DNA from: Selenomonas sp.
GTDB lineage: Bacteria > Bacillota > Negativicutes > Selenomonadales > Selenomonadaceae
Assembly: GCA_022482925.1 (NCBI GenBank)
Contig: JAKVOG010000005.1
Location: 1 to 64,000, forward strand
Direction of reading: 5' to 3'
Length of the DNA: 64,000 nt
Positions 1-10,868 of the stretch are shown here, piece by piece (position 1 is the first letter of the stretch; each line of letters starts with the position of its first letter). A program made the translations under genes and the position numbers. The notes under the pieces are model-generated. The model ran no database searches, was not told the DNA's origin, and worked only from the letters and a program-made list of their open reading frames with translations.

Positions 1-59
1 ACGATGAGTCCATATGAATAGACCGGCACACCGCCCAGCGAGAACGCAATCAATCCCAT
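1..59 (-). CDS. lgt: Prolipoprotein diacylglyceryl transferase, N-terminal fragment
   Basis: Only the first 19-20 codons are inside the window. They read MGLIAFSLGGVPVYSYGLI, which resembles the start of Lgt (the 'IAFS.G..PVYWYGL' region leading into the first membrane helix). Lgt moves diacylglycerol from phosphatidylglycerol onto the lipobox cysteine of prelipoproteins at the cytoplasmic membrane. The ATG at 59-57 follows a strong AGGAGG at 72-67. The rest lies beyond the left edge, so the call rests on a short match and on the start signal. Confidence 0.6.
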   Translation of the reverse strand, partial: MGLIAFSLGGVPVYSYGLI

Positions 60-162
60 ACCTCTGCCTCCTATAATTTCACACTTTGTATATTGTACTC
101 CAAACCAGCCGAAAAAACCACTGGTACAATACAAAATCAGGCGTGTCTGTACCATTTGTTTC

Positions 163-192
163 TTGTATCGGATCAGGGGAATGTGCTATAAT
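163..192 (+). promoter_or_regulatory. Sigma-70-type promoter of the DUF1858 gene
   Basis: TTGTAT at 163-168, an 18-nt spacer and a perfect TATAAT at 187-192. The leader to the start codon at 265 contains a short ATGGGC/GCCCAT dyad and an AGGAGG ribosome binding site at 249-254. Confidence 0.65.
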
Positions 193-264
193 TCCTGTAA
201 TGGGCAATGCCCATCATCAGTTATCGATTGGATTGTGATTTTTCACACAGGAGGTTTTTATACT

Positions 265-468
265 ATGGCTATCACGAAAGACATGAGCATCCTTGACGTT
301 GTACAGAAATATCCGGATACGGTTGATGTATTCGTAAATGCCGGCATGGGCTGCCTCGGCTGCGCTGCCGCTCACTTCGAGAATATCGAGCAGGGCGCTA
401 TGGCTCACGGCATCGATGTAGATGCTCTGATTGACGGTCTCAACGAGGCTGTTGGCGCTGCTGAGTAA
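265..468 (+). CDS. DUF1858 small redox-disulfide protein
   Basis: A 67-residue protein with the DUF1858 pattern (a domain also found attached to hybrid-cluster proteins). It begins with an 'ITKDMSILDVVQKYPD' segment and carries a CxxC pair at C30 and C33 inside GMGCLGC, followed by a short helical tail. Family members are small cytosolic proteins that probably bind a metal or form a redox disulfide; no precise reaction is known. The longer open frame from 163 has no ribosome site, whereas ATG 265 sits 10 nt after AGGAGG, so 265 is chosen. It is a single-gene unit with its own promoter and terminator, divergent from lgt and convergent with proS. Confidence 0.85.
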   Translation: MAITKDMSILDVVQKYPDTVDVFVNAGMGCLGCAAAHFENIEQGAMAHGIDVDALIDGLNEAVGAAE

Positions 469-480
469 GCTTCGCTGCAT

Positions 481-521
481 AAAAATATCCCGCTTGCCAA
501 TGGCAAGCGGGATATTTTTAT
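481..521. terminator. Bidirectional terminator between DUF1858 gene and proS
   Basis: A near-perfect inverted repeat: the arm AAAAATATCCCGCTTGCC is repeated in reverse complement after a short loop and ends in ATTTTT. The A and T runs on both flanks let it stop transcription from either side, which fits the two convergent genes. Confidence 0.9.
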
Positions 522-535
522 GCAAGAACAGCAGA

Positions 536-2252
536 TCAAAGCGTTTTTAAGAGTTCCTGGACCTTGGCCAGATATTCATTGCGTGCTACCGTGAATACCT
601 CACCGGTCTTGCGGACCTTGATCTCGATCTGGCCCTCTTCGACCGCTTTCGGGCCAACAACGACCCGCAGTGGATAGCCGATCAGATCGCAATCCTTGAA
701 CTTGACACCAGCGCGCTCCTTGCGGTCATCGAGCAGCGTATCAAGGACCAGCCTGCTGGCATTCGCCATAGACTTCCTCAGCATAGGCCAGCTGATCATC
801 CTTCTTCGCATTGACCGCCACGACCACGACTTCATACGGTGCGATAGCCCGCGGCCAGACGATGCCCTGCTCATCATTGTTCTGCTCAATGGCAGCAGCC
901 ATCGTACGGCCGACGCCGATACCATAGCAGCCCATATAGAGCGGCTGCTCTTTGCCATGCTCATCGAGGAACACTGCCCCCATCGACTGGCTGTATTTCG
1001 TACCCAGCGTGAATACCTGACCAGCCTCGATGCCGCGGGTCATCGTCATCTTTGCGCCGCAGTGCGGGCACGGATCGCCCTCTTTGACCATGCGCAGATC
1101 CGTAACGACGATGCTCTCCTGCGTGAAGTCACGCTTTGGATTGACATTCTTATAATGATGATCGGCTTCATTGGCACCAGCTACGGCATTGGCCATATTC
1201 ATGACCGTCGGATCGACGAGGATCAGCGTGCCCTCTTTGACACCGATCGGGCTCATGAATCCCGGATAACCGCCGGCAGCCTTGATGGCCTCTTCTTCTG
1301 CCATGTGCAGGTCGAGTGCTCCCGGAACCTGATTGATGACCTTGACCTCATTGACATCGTGGTCACCACGGACAAAGACCAGCACCAGCTGATCGGTATC
1401 CGTCTGATAGGCTACCGCCTTGATGGTCTTCTCGATCGGAACATTCAGGAAGCTGACCAGGCTGTCGATGGTATTGGTGCCCGGCGTAGCCACCTTCTCC
1501 AGCGGCAGTGCCTCTTCGGCTGCGGCTTCGATTGGTGCGAGCTCTGCTTTCTCATCACTGGCCGCATAATCGCATTTCGTGCAATAGGCGATGTTGGACT
1601 CACCGGCATCAGCCAGCACGGTGAACTCATGGGAATGGCCGCCGCCGATGGCGCCATTATCGGCCTCAACCGGACGGAACTCAAGGCCCATGCGGTTGTA
1701 GATATTCGTATAGGCATCGTACATCTTCTGGTACGATACGTTCATGCTGTCGACGTCCTTATCGAAGGAATAGAGATCCTTCATGATGAACTCACGGCTG
1801 CGCATGAGTCCGAAACGCGGACGGCGCTCATCGCGGAACTTATCCTGAATCTGATAGAGCATGAGCGGCAGCTGCTTATAGGAACGGACTTCATCGCGGA
1901 CCAGATCCGTGATCATTTCCTCATGCGTCGGTCCGAGGCAGAAATCACGGTGATGACGATCCTTGATGCGCATCATCTCATCGCCGTAGGCAGCCCAGCG
2001 GCCGCTTTCCTCCCAGAGCTCAGACGGCTGCAGGATCGGCATGCAGACTTCCTGCCCGCCCGCAGCGTCCATTTCCTCGCGGATGATCTGCTCGATCTTG
2101 CGGATGACCCGCCAGCCCAGTGGCAAAAACGTGTACATGCCGCCGGCTACCTTGCGGATCATACCCGCACGGTACATCAGCTGATGGCTGATGATCTCGG
2201 CCTCAGCCGGCGTATTTCTAAGCGTTGGTGCGTATAAATTACTTGCTCTCAT
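536..2252 (-). CDS. proS: Prolyl-tRNA synthetase (reading frame broken once)
   Basis: Charges tRNA-Pro with proline in the cytosol. The class II catalytic core is clear. Motif 2 is in [17 protein letters not shown], an editing-type insertion follows, and motif 3 is in [11 protein letters not shown]. The anticodon-binding domain ([15 protein letters not shown] to the LLKTL end) sits in the next frame. The switch occurs near 750-755: removing one base from the CC in 'ggtccttgat' gives [12 protein letters not shown], the expected family sequence. With that correction the protein is about 571 residues, normal for the bacterial type with the insertion. Its ATG overlaps the ispG stop by 4 nt (ATGA), so the two are translationally coupled. 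It is the last gene of the long minus-strand cluster. Confidence 0.93.
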
Positions 2253-3335
2253 TTCTGTTTCCGTTCCTCCAATATTGCATCGATTTCCTTGAATAGTTCC
2301 TCGACCAGATCTGCTTCCGGGACCTTGCGGATGATCTCCCCCTTGCGGAAGATCAGTCCTTCCCCGTTGCCACCGGCTATACCGACATCGGCACCACGGG
2401 CTTCTCCCGGTCCGTTGACCACGCAGCCCATGACGGCCACATCGATTGGATCCTTGATGCCCTCAAGCTTCTTCTCGACCTGTGCGGCAATGGCCGGCAG
2501 GATCGATGCTCGTACGGCCGCAGGTCGGGCAGGCCACCAGCGTCGGACCATACTCCTTGAGCCCCAGCGACTTCAGGATCTCATTGGCTACCTTGACCTC
2601 CACGACCGGATCACCGGTCAGCGAGATGCGGAAGGTATCGCCAATGCCCTCAGCCAGCAATGCGCCGATACCGACAGCTGACTTGATGACACCGGTATTG
2701 GCTGTGCCGGCCTCGGTAATCCCGAGATGCAGCGGGTAATCGCAGGTCTCACTCATCAGCCGGTAAGCCGCCAGCGTCATCGGCACATCATGCGTCTTGA
2801 GCGAGATCTTCATGTCATAGAAATCCTGTTTCTCCAGGATGTGGACATGTTCCATCGCCGACTCGACCAGTGCCTCCGGCGTGACCGCACCGTATTTCGC
2901 CAGGATCTTCTTGTCCAGCGAACCGGCATTGACGCCGATACGGATTGGGATATGGTTGGCCTTGGCTTCCTTCACGACCGCGCGGACCTTTTCCTCGCCA
3001 CCGATATTGCCCGGATTCAGCCTCAGCGCAGAAATCCCCTGGTGGATCGCCTCGATTGCCAGTTTGTAATCAAAATGGATATCCGCCACCAGCGGCACGC
3101 TGACCGCCCGGATGATATTGCCAAGGTTCTTCGCGGCCTCCATATCCGGTACCGCCAGCCGGACAATATCACAGCCAGCCGCCTGCAGTGCCTTGATCTG
3201 AGCCACGGTCGCTTCGGTATCCGTCGTCTTCGTATTACACATGGACTGCACGGAAATCGGTGCGCCACCACCGATGGCTACCGGACCGATATGGATCTGA
3301 CGTGTCTTCTTACGTTCTATCACAATTACTTGCAC
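2249..3335 (-). CDS. ispG: (E)-4-hydroxy-3-methylbut-2-enyl-diphosphate synthase (frame broken once)
   Basis: The sixth step of the MEP isoprenoid pathway, a [4Fe-4S] enzyme that reductively opens methylerythritol cyclodiphosphate. Seen: N-terminal TIM-barrel signatures ([36 protein letters not shown]). The cluster ligands are two Cys in [10 protein letters not shown] and a third in [10 protein letters not shown]. The frame changes near 2500: dropping one base of a CC in 'gatcctgcc' restores [17 protein letters not shown], giving about 361 residues. The start is uncertain. GTG 3335 gives the longest frame, but an in-frame GTG at 3323 also follows the GGAA. It lies between rseP and proS, with dxr of the same pathway two genes upstream. 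Confidence 0.92.
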
Positions 3336-3344
3336 TTCCTTCTA

Positions 3345-4386
3345 TCAGCCGCCCGTAAATATGCGGACAATATCATTCTTCGTCGCCAGCACCATGAGCA
3401 GCAGCAACAGCGCAATGCCTACCTTCTGCATATACTCCATCGCCTTGGGGCCCCATTGGCTTGCCACGGACTGCCTCAACACAAAGTCCCGCAAAATGGC
3501 CACCATCGAGTGCCGGAATCGGGAACAGGTTCACAATCCCCAGGTTCAGGCTCAGGAAAGCCGCAAAGTTAAGCAATGGTACGAAACCCATCTGCGCCAC
3601 TTCACCAGCCATCTGCGCTACACCGATCGGTCCGGCCAGCTCTGCTCCCGACAGTTCCAGCAGGATCTTATACAGTGCATCCATCATCATCAGGATGATT
3701 CCCACAGTCTTTTGCACGGAGAGCTGCGCCGATTCGAGAATTCCCGGATGACGGGTGTTCACCGAACTCATGACGCCGACCATCGCCTTCTTGGCACTGC
3801 TGTCATAGACCGGTGTCATCGTAGTCGTAACGGTCTCATCGCCACGCTGGGCAACCACCGTGATGGCATCCCCCGTATTATCCTTGACGCCGTTGACAAA
3901 ATCGTTCCAGCTGCCGATGGCCTGTCCATCGAGGCTGATAACCCGGTCGCCTTCTTTGAGACCCGCCTCAGCCGCTGGTTTATCAGCCATGACCGTCCCC
4001 AATACCGGCTCCGGATTCGGCGTACTCACCCCGGCAAAGAAGAAGATCCCGAAGAACAGGAACACCGGCAGGATGAAAGTTCATGACTGAACCAGCCAGG
4101 AATCACGATCATCCGTGCGCCTACCGATTTCTCACAGTACCCGCGGTCCCCAGCCTCATTATCGCTGGGATCCATGCCGGCAATATCATTGAATCCTCCC
4201 AGCGGGACAGCCCGCAGGGAGTACGTCGTCTCACCATGTACAAAGCTCACCAGCTTCGGACCGAAGCCGATGGCAAATTCATCGACACGCATACCGGTAA
4301 GCTTTGCCGTAGCAAAATGCCCCAGTTCGTGCACCAATACCAGCAGACCGAAAACAAAAACAGCCTGCTGCAATCGTCAATACCAT
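3345..4386 (-). CDS. rseP: RIP metalloprotease RseP/SpoIVFB family (several frame breaks)
   Basis: An intramembrane site-2 protease that cleaves membrane-bound anti-sigma factors and remnant signal peptides. Seen: the zinc motif HELGHF in the first membrane helix, a PDZ-like region (VLGTVMADKPAAEAGLKEGDRV), and the second zinc-site segment LNLGIVNLFPIPALDGGH. The sequence is spread over three frames. Extra bases near 4098, near 4077, near 4373 and in the last 40 codons (MGPKAMEYMQKVG... ending FTGG) account for this. With those removed it starts at ATG 4386 (MVLTIAAAVFVFG) and ends at 3345, about 345 residues, the usual length. It sits 4 nt after dxr and just before ispG, a standard Firmicutes order. 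Confidence 0.9.
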
Positions 4387-4390
4387 CGTG

Positions 4391-5551
4391 TCACCGTCCT
4401 TTTATTTCTCCAGCAGGGATGCCGCGAACTCCGCGGGCCCAGCGGTCTTCTGCAAACAGTTCATCCAGCGTCGGCTCGAGGATGCATTCACGCTTGAGCA
4501 TCGTCTCCTCGATGATATCATAGATATCGAGGAAGCGAATGCCGCCTTTCAGGAAGGCACCGACTGCCACTTCATTGGCCGCATTGAACACGCACGGCAT
4601 CGTGCCGCCCATAGCCCCTGCCTCATAAGCAAACTTCAGCCCCTTGAAGGTATCCGTATCCGGCTGACTGAACGTGAGGTCCTTCATCTTCCAGAAATCC
4701 AGCCGCTCAAAGGAGGATACCGTACGATTCGGATAGGTCAGCGCATACTGGATTGGCAGCTTCATATCCGTCGATCCCAGCTGGGCAATGACCGCACCGT
4801 CGTGGAACTGCACCATCGAATGGACGATGCTCTGCGGATGAACCACTACCTGGATCTGATCATAGCTCACACCATAAAGCCACTTGGCCTCGATGACTTC
4901 CAGCCCCTTGTTGACGAGCGTTGCCGAGTCAACCGTGATCTTCTGCCCCATATTCCAGGTCGGATGTGCGAGCACCTGCTTGACCGTCGCATCCTTGAGA
5001 TCCTCGCGTTTCTTCCCGCGGAACGGACCGCCCGAGCAGGTCAGCAGCAGCTTCTCGATAGATTCCCGCTTCTCTCCCTGCAGGCACTGATAGAATGCGC
5101 AATGCTCGCTGTCGACCGGCAGGATCGATACGCCCTGCTCTTTTGCCCGGCGCATCACGATCTCACCTGCCACGACCAGGGTTTCCTTATTGGCCAGCGC
5201 AATGTTCTTCCTGGCATCCAGCGCCTTCATCGTCGGTTCCAGGCCTGCAAAGCCCATCATGGAAGTGACCACAGTATCCACCGCATCCACCGCCGCCGCA
5301 TCAATAAAGGCCTGCCGGCCGCCAGCCAGCTGCGTCGTGCCGCTGTAGCGGGACTTCAGGCGCTTATAGGCATCTTCATCGGATAGTACCGCCAGCTCCG
5401 GCTGGAACTCACGGATCTGCTGCTCCAGCAGTTCATCATGTGAATTGGCTGCCAGCACCGAAATATGAAAAAGTTCCGGATGGCTGCGGACAACATCCAG
5501 TGTCTGCGTGCCGATCGATCCGGTTGACCCTAAAACTGCAATATTCTTCAT
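4391..5551 (-). CDS. dxr: 1-deoxy-D-xylulose-5-phosphate reductoisomerase
   Basis: The second and committing step of the MEP pathway: rearranges and reduces DXP to methylerythritol phosphate with NADPH and a divalent metal. The 386-residue frame is intact. Visible features are the N-terminal nucleotide loop GSTGSIGTQTLDVV, the metal/substrate segment around DSEHCAFYQCL, the SGGPFRG loop and the conserved PTWNMGQKITVDSATL stretch. Length matches the family. It follows cdsA by about 25 nt and is followed within 5 nt by rseP, so it belongs to the uppS-cdsA-dxr-rseP-ispG-proS run. Confidence 0.97.
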   Translation of the reverse strand: MKNIAVLGSTGSIGTQTLDVVRSHPELFHISVLAANSHDELLEQQIREFQPELAVLSDEDAYKRLKSRYSGTTQLAGGRQAFIDAAAVDAVDTVVTSMMGFAGLEPTMKALDARKNIALANKETLVVAGEIVMRRAKEQGVSILPVDSEHCAFYQCLQGEKRESIEKLLLTCSGGPFRGKKREDLKDATVKQVLAHPTWNMGQKITVDSATLVNKGLEVIEAKWLYGVSYDQIQVVVHPQSIVHSMVQFHDGAVIAQLGSTDMKLPIQYALTYPNRTVSSFERLDFWKMKDLTFSQPDTDTFKGLKFAYEAGAMGGTMPCVFNAANEVAVGAFLKGGIRFLDIYDIIEETMLKRECILEPTLDELFAEDRWARGVRGIPAGEIKGR

Positions 5552-5576
5552 CGTCGATACTCCTTACTGATCTTCC

Positions 5577-6415
5577 TTATTTCATCGTCAGGTCGACGAA
5601 TTTCACAAAATAGTAAACCAGCGGCGTCGTGAACAGCACGCTGTCAAAGCGGTCCCATATCCCGCCATGTCCCGGAATGATATTGCCGGAATCCTTGATG
5701 CCGGTATAGCGTTTTGCCACAGGACTCGACCAGATCGCCCCAGTGTTGCCAGGATCGAGATGGCCAGCCCCAGGGCTGCCATCTCCTGCACCGGCAGCGA
5801 GAAGAACACGCCCAGTCCGGCTACCACCGCCGTCGTACCGACGACAGAGCCCAGAAAACCTTCCACCGTCTTATTCGGGCTGATAGACGGGCAGAGCTTA
5901 TGCCGTCCGATAGCGGATCCCGTGAAATAAGCGAACGTATCACTGGCCCAGGTGCCGATGAACATGATCCAGATCATCGCACAGCCAAAGGCAAAATCCC
6001 CCAGCTGTGTCGCAATCTGCACGTCCGGCTGCGCATTGCGCAACATCACCATGAATGTGAACGGGAACCCGAAATACAGGATTCCGGCTACCGACGTCAC
6101 TGAATCCATGATACTCACCGCACTGCGCAGCAGAACGGATTCAAGCAGCACAACCAGCACGATAAGCGCACTGGCTGCGACCATAAGCTCAGCATTTCCC
6201 TGCCAGCCTGCATACCACAAAAGAGCCAGTCCCAGAAAACCGGTAACCATCGTCAGGGCCATGCCACGCTCCGAAAAGGCCCGTGCATACTCAAACCAGG
6301 CCACCAGGGACAGCACCAGGGCAAACCCTGCAAACAGGGTTCCCCCGGTCTGAATGATAAACGCCGCCAGGGCAATTCCGATTACCCCGGTTATTATTCT
6401 TGTAATCAACGTCAA
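5577..6415 (-). CDS. cdsA: Phosphatidate cytidylyltransferase (frame broken near the C-terminus)
   Basis: Makes CDP-diacylglycerol from phosphatidic acid and CTP, the branch point of phospholipid synthesis in the membrane. Seen: several hydrophobic helices from residue 1 on, and [23 protein letters not shown] with the NKTVEG motif. The family signature ([18 protein letters not shown] followed by WDRFDS) is out of frame as given. Removing one G from a GGGG near 5741 and one G near 5720 joins it and carries the protein to a stop at 5577, about 279 residues. Without this the frame ends early with an unrelated tail. It lies 13 nt after uppS. Confidence 0.93.
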
Positions 6416-6428
6416 CGCTCCTAATTAT

Positions 6429-7245
6429 TTATTTTTTGCCATCGGACAAGCCGCCAAAACGACGATCACGCCCGGCATAGTCCACCATAGCTTCTACGAA
6501 ACACTCCGGCGTGAAATCCGGCCAGTTCGTATCCGTAAACCAGAACTCCGCATAAGCCGACTGCCAGAGCAGGAAATTAGAAAGGCGCTGATCGCCACTG
6601 GTGCGGATGACCAGATCGACCGGCAGATTGCCGTTCGTATCGAGGCTGGCCTCGATCACCGCTTCATCGATTTCCTCTGGTGCCAGTTCACCGGCAGCCA
6701 CACGGCCAGCTACCTGCTGCACCGCACGCACCTAGCTCATCCTGCCCGCCATAATTCGCAGCAATATTGAACTTGACGCCTGTGTTATCCTTCATCAAGA
6801 CCTCAGCCTCGCGCATCTGTGTCTGCAATGATGCCGGCAGTCCATCGATACGCCCGATGAAATGGATCTGTACATTGTCCTCATGCATCTCCTGAAGCTC
6901 TTTCTTCAGGTATTCCGAGAACAGATTCATCAGGAAATCCACCTCTGCATGCGGACGTTTCCAGTTCTCCGTAGAGAACGCATAGACCGTCAACGCATCC
7001 AGTTTCAGTCCGATTGCCGTCTTCAGGATATTCTTCAGTGTCTTCACGCCAGCCGTATGTCCAGCCGTACGCAAAAGGCCCTGTCCCTTGGCCCAGCGGC
7101 CGTTACCATCCATGATAACAGCTACATGGCGAGGCAGCTTCTCCCATTCGATTGCAGCAAACAACGGTGAATCATGCTCCGGAATCGCAAACGTTCCGCC
7201 GGATACCACCGAGCTGCCGATTGTGCCTAAAATCTTTTTCAGCAT
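6429..7245 (-). CDS. uppS: Undecaprenyl/polyprenyl diphosphate synthase (frame broken once)
   Basis: A cis-prenyltransferase that makes the C55 lipid carrier for peptidoglycan. Seen: the diphosphate-binding motif [30 protein letters not shown], and the C-terminal [20 protein letters not shown] region. The frame changes near 6733. Deleting one G in 'ctaggtgcg' yields [15 protein letters not shown]. The start is placed at ATG 7245 because GAGGGA lies 8 nt upstream; the longer frame begins with a GTG inside that site. A roughly 35-residue N-terminal extension precedes the catalytic motif, which is somewhat longer than in E. coli. Next genes are cdsA and dxr. Confidence 0.94.
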
Positions 7246-7322
7246 ATCTGAATCCCTCACTACAGGATAATCTCTTCATCAATCGGGCATATACTGCCCT
7301 CCATTGTGCCTGAAACAACAAC

Positions 7323-7354
7323 AGGCCCCTCTTCGACTTGCTCAAGAGGGGCCC
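7323..7354 (-). terminator. Hairpin terminator after the ferredoxin gene
   Basis: The 11-bp arms GGGCCCCTCTT and AAGAGGGGCCT flank a 10-nt loop. They are followed on the minus strand by an imperfect T-rich stretch (TGTTGTTGTTT). It lies between the ferredoxin stop and uppS, so readthrough into uppS is probably partial. Confidence 0.7.
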
Positions 7355-7365
7355 GCCTTCATGCG

Positions 7366-7536
7366 TCAGGGAGCCTCGATAGCAGATACCGGGCAGCCAG
7401 CAGCGCAAGCGCCGCACTCTACGCACTTCTCTGGGTCGATTTCGTAATGGTCAGCACCCTCGCTGATTGCCTCTACCGGGCAAGTTGCAGCGCAGGAACC
7501 GCACGAAATGCAGTCATCACCAATTTTGTAAGCCAT
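7366..7536 (-). CDS. 2[4Fe-4S] ferredoxin
   Basis: A 56-residue clostridial-type ferredoxin, too short for a simple ORF screen. Two CxxCxxCxxxCP motifs are complete: C9, C12, C15 and C19-P20, then C38, C41, C44 and C48-P49. Each holds one low-potential [4Fe-4S] cluster for electron transfer in the cytosol. ATG 7536 follows GGAGGAGG. Its start lies 2 nt after the stop of the small PASTA-like gene, and a terminator follows. IspG, three genes of the same cluster away, needs a low-potential electron donor; a functional link is my inference only. Confidence 0.95.
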   Translation of the reverse strand: MAYKIGDDCISCGSCAATCPVEAISEGADHYEIDPEKCVECGACAAGCPVSAIEAP

Positions 7537-7538
7537 GT

Positions 7539-7758
7539 TCAGGACACCTCCTCCACGAGTTTCTTCTGCTTGGCCGCAAGGGTCAGAAGCAGAGTGCCAT
7601 CAGCCTGCTCACGCAGGCGGATGACATATAGACAGGTACTATCTGTCTTGAAAAAAATCACGCGTTGGGCGTGTGATTTCCATTTGATAGTGGCAGCCCG
7701 CTGACTTCAGCAGGGATTCTGCCTCCGTCCAGGGACGGCCGATTACATCAGGCGTCAT
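7539..7758 (-). CDS. Small PASTA-like protein between frr and ferredoxin (frame broken once)
   Basis: Starts at ATG 7758, which overlaps the frr stop by one base (TGATG). It reads [19 protein letters not shown], continues with AGCHYQMEITRPTRDFF, then ends DGTLLLTLAAKQKKLVEEVS at 7539. The frame breaks in a run of seven T; removing one T joins the halves into about 72 residues. The first 30 residues resemble a PASTA repeat ('PDVVG.....A...L...G'). A PASTA repeat normally senses muropeptides outside the cell, but this protein has no signal peptide or membrane helix. Its tight coupling to frr and the ferredoxin suggests it is real and expressed. Function unknown. Confidence 0.7.
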
Positions 7759-8314
7759 CAGACTTCCATGACTTCCTTTTCTTTGGCATCGCGGGCCGTA
7801 TCCACCAGCTTGATGTATTTGTCCACGAGCTTCTGGATCTTCTCCTGCCCCTTCTTGGACTCATCTTCCGTGATTTCCTTGCCCTTCTCCAGCTTCTTGA
7901 CGGCATCGTTGCCGTCACGACGGACATTACGGATAGCCACCTTGGCCTCCTCGGTCTTCTTGTTGACCGTCTTGACAAGGTCCTGGCGACGCTCCTGCGT
8001 CAGCGACGGGATTGACAGACGGATAGCCGTGCCATCCGAGTTCGGGGACAGGCCCAGATCGGACTTCATGATAGCGACCTCAATATCATGAAGGATCGAC
8101 TTCTCATACGGCTGAATGATGATCATACGTGGCTCTGGTACCGATACATTTGCAATCTGATTGACCGGCGTCGGCGCACCATAATACTCGACCAGCACTT
8201 TATCCAGCAGGGATGGCGTTGCACGGCCAGCCCGCAGGGATGCGAACTCACGCTTCAATGCTTCGATGGATTTCTGCATACGCTCCTCGTGGGAAGCAAG
8301 GATATCTTTTACCA

Positions 8315-8315
<1 letters not shown>
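7758..8315 (-). CDS. frr: Ribosome recycling factor
   Basis: Splits post-termination ribosomes together with EF-G. 185 residues, the normal length. Features: the N-terminal helix with [20 protein letters not shown], the conserved [16 protein letters not shown] loop region of the second domain, and [15 protein letters not shown] leading into the long C-terminal helices. The ATG overlaps the pyrH stop by one base (TAATG), showing translational coupling. Confidence 0.98.
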
Positions 8316-9160
<845 letters not shown>

Positions 9161-9174
9161 TTAATCCGCAAGGA

Positions 9175-10041
9175 TTATTTCATCTGTGCAGCAACTTCAG
9201 CAGCAAAATCTTCCTGCTTCTTCTCGATGCCTTCGCCCAGCTGGAAACGCGTGAACGCCGTAACCTTGACGCCGCCGAGGATATCCGTAACCGTCTTCTC
9301 GGAATCTTTAACGAAGATCTGCTCGTTCAGGCAGACTTCCTTGTAGAACTTGTTGATACGGCCCATAACCATCTTCTCGATGATCTTAGCAGGCTTGCCC
9401 TCTTCCTCAGCCTGCTTGCGGAGAACTTCCTTCTCGTGCTCGAGGGAAGAAGCATCAACGCCTGCACGGTCGATGGACTGCGGAGCTGCTGCTGCAATCT
9501 GCATGGCAACGTCCTTGCCCAGCTGCTCGTCGCCGCCCGTCAGGTCAACGAGAACACCAATCTTGCCGCCCATGTGGATGTAGCTGGCCAGACGGCCTTC
9601 CGTCTCATAGCAGGCAAAACGGCGCAGGGAAATCTTCTCACCGATGGTAGCCGTAGCTTCCGTGATGATCTGGGAAACCTTCTTGCCGTCGATCTCGCTG
9701 TCATTCAGCGCATCAAGATCAGCCGGCTTCGTTGCAACGATGTGCTGAGCAATCTTAGAGGTCAGCGCTTTGAACTGGTCATTGCCAGCAGCAAAGTCCG
9801 TCTCGCAGTTGACTTCAACGACGCAGCCCGTCTTGGCATCATCGCTTACATAAGCAGCGACAGCACCCTCAGCTGCTACACGGCCAGCCTTCTTCTCCGC
9901 TTTGGCAATGCCCTTCTCGCGGAGCCAGTCAACAGCCTTTTCAGCGTCGCCTTCCGTTGCCGTCAGAGCTTTTTTGCAGTCCATCATGCCAGCGCCAGTC
10001 TTCTCGCGCAGTTCTTTTACCATTGCAGCAGTAATTGCCAT
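9175..10041 (-). CDS. tsf: Translation elongation factor Ts
   Basis: The guanine nucleotide exchange factor for EF-Tu. 288 residues from ATG 10041, which follows AGGAGG. The open frame extends 22 codons further without a ribosome site. Seen: the UBA-like N-terminus ending in MVKELREKTGAGMMDCKKAL, the core CVVEVNCETDFAAGNDQF, and the C-terminal GEGIEKKQEDFAAEV. Standard partner of rpsB. Confidence 0.98.
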   Translation of the reverse strand: MAITAAMVKELREKTGAGMMDCKKALTATEGDAEKAVDWLREKGIAKAEKKAGRVAAEGAVAAYVSDDAKTGCVVEVNCETDFAAGNDQFKALTSKIAQHIVATKPADLDALNDSEIDGKKVSQIITEATATIGEKISLRRFACYETEGRLASYIHMGGKIGVLVDLTGGDEQLGKDVAMQIAAAAPQSIDRAGVDASSLEHEKEVLRKQAEEEGKPAKIIEKMVMGRINKFYKEVCLNEQIFVKDSEKTVTDILGGVKVTAFTRFQLGEGIEKKQEDFAAEVAAQMK

Positions 10042-10090
10042 TGATTGTTTCCTCCTACTATTTACAAACGAATATTTACAAATAAATAAC

Positions 10091-10118
10091 GGGGTAAGGG
10101 ATAACATTCCCTTACCCC
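10091..10118 (-). terminator. Hairpin between rpsB and tsf
   Basis: A perfect 10-bp stem GGGGTAAGGG / CCCTTACCCC with an 8-nt loop. On the minus strand only a weak T-rich tail follows, so it is better read as an mRNA-stabilising or partial-attenuation hairpin between the two genes than as a full stop. Confidence 0.55.
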
Positions 10119-10148
10119 GTCACGGTTTTTTATGCCTGTGAGAACGGA

Positions 10149-10868
10149 TTACTCAGCAGCTTTCGTATCAGCAGCTTCGCCATCCTGGCCCTGACGGCCC
10201 TCAAGAACAGCGTCAGCCATACGGCCCGTCAGCAGTTTGACGGCACGGATAGCATCATCATTGCCCGGAATGACATAGTCGATCTCATCCGGATCGCAGT
10301 TCGTATCAACGATAGCAACGATAGGAATGTTGAGCTTGCGAGCTTCTGCTACAGCAATACGCTCTTTGCGCGGATCAACGATGAACAGAGCACCCGGAAC
10401 CTTATTCATGTCTTTGATGCCGCCGAGATATCTCTCGAGCTTTTCCATCTCATGACGAAGGACCTGTACTTCTTTCTTCGTGAGCACTTCAAACGTGCCA
10501 TCCTCTTCCATAGCCTCAAGTTCTTTGAGACGGGCGATACGTTTCTGGATCGTCTGGAAGTTCGTCATCATGCCGCCGAGCCAACGCTCGTTGACAAAAT
10601 ACATGTTGGCGCGGAGAGCTTCTTCTTTGATAGCTTCCTGAGCCTGCTTCTTCGTACCAACGAAGAGGATGTTCTTGCCTTCTTCAGCAACGCTGCGAAG
10701 GAATGCATAAGCCTCGTCAACTTTCTTGACGGTCTTCTGCAGATCGATGATGTAGATGCCATTACGCTCCGTGAAGATGTACTTAGCCATCTTCGGGTTC
10801 CAACGGCGGGTCTGATGTCCAAAGTGGACACCTGCTTCGAGTAACTGTTTCATGGAAATAACTGCCAT
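10149..10868 (-). CDS. rpsB: 30S ribosomal protein S2
   Basis: 239 residues starting at ATG 10868, 9 nt after AGGAGG. The preceding 29 codons of open frame are untranslated leader. Family features: [27 protein letters not shown] at the start, [28 protein letters not shown], and the [20 protein letters not shown] end. Binds the 30S head late in assembly. First gene of the cluster, with a promoter about 110 nt upstream. Confidence 0.98.
   Translation of the reverse strand: MAVISMKQLLEAGVHFGHQTRRWNPKMAKYIFTERNGIYIIDLQKTVKKVDEAYAFLRSVAEEGKNILFVGTKKQAQEAIKEEALRANMYFVNERWLGGMMTNFQTIQKRIARLKELEAMEEDGTFEVLTKKEVQVLRHEMEKLERYLGGIKDMNKVPGALFIVDPRKERIAVAEARKLNIPIVAIVDTNCDPDEIDYVIPGNDDAIRAVKLLTGRMADAVLEGRQGQDGEAADTKAAE

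Noticed and set aside
741..770. Programmed ribosomal frameshifting in proS, ispG, mreB, rodA and others
   Set aside because: The sites lack slippery heptamers with downstream structures, differ from gene to gene, and occur in families never known to use frameshifting. Sequence error is simpler.
696..2237. Plus-strand 513-codon open frame opposite proS, and similar long frames opposite flhA, cheA, fliK and others
   Set aside because: Antisense shadows of high-GC minus-strand genes; no start signals and His/Arg/Asp-rich translations typical of reverse frames.
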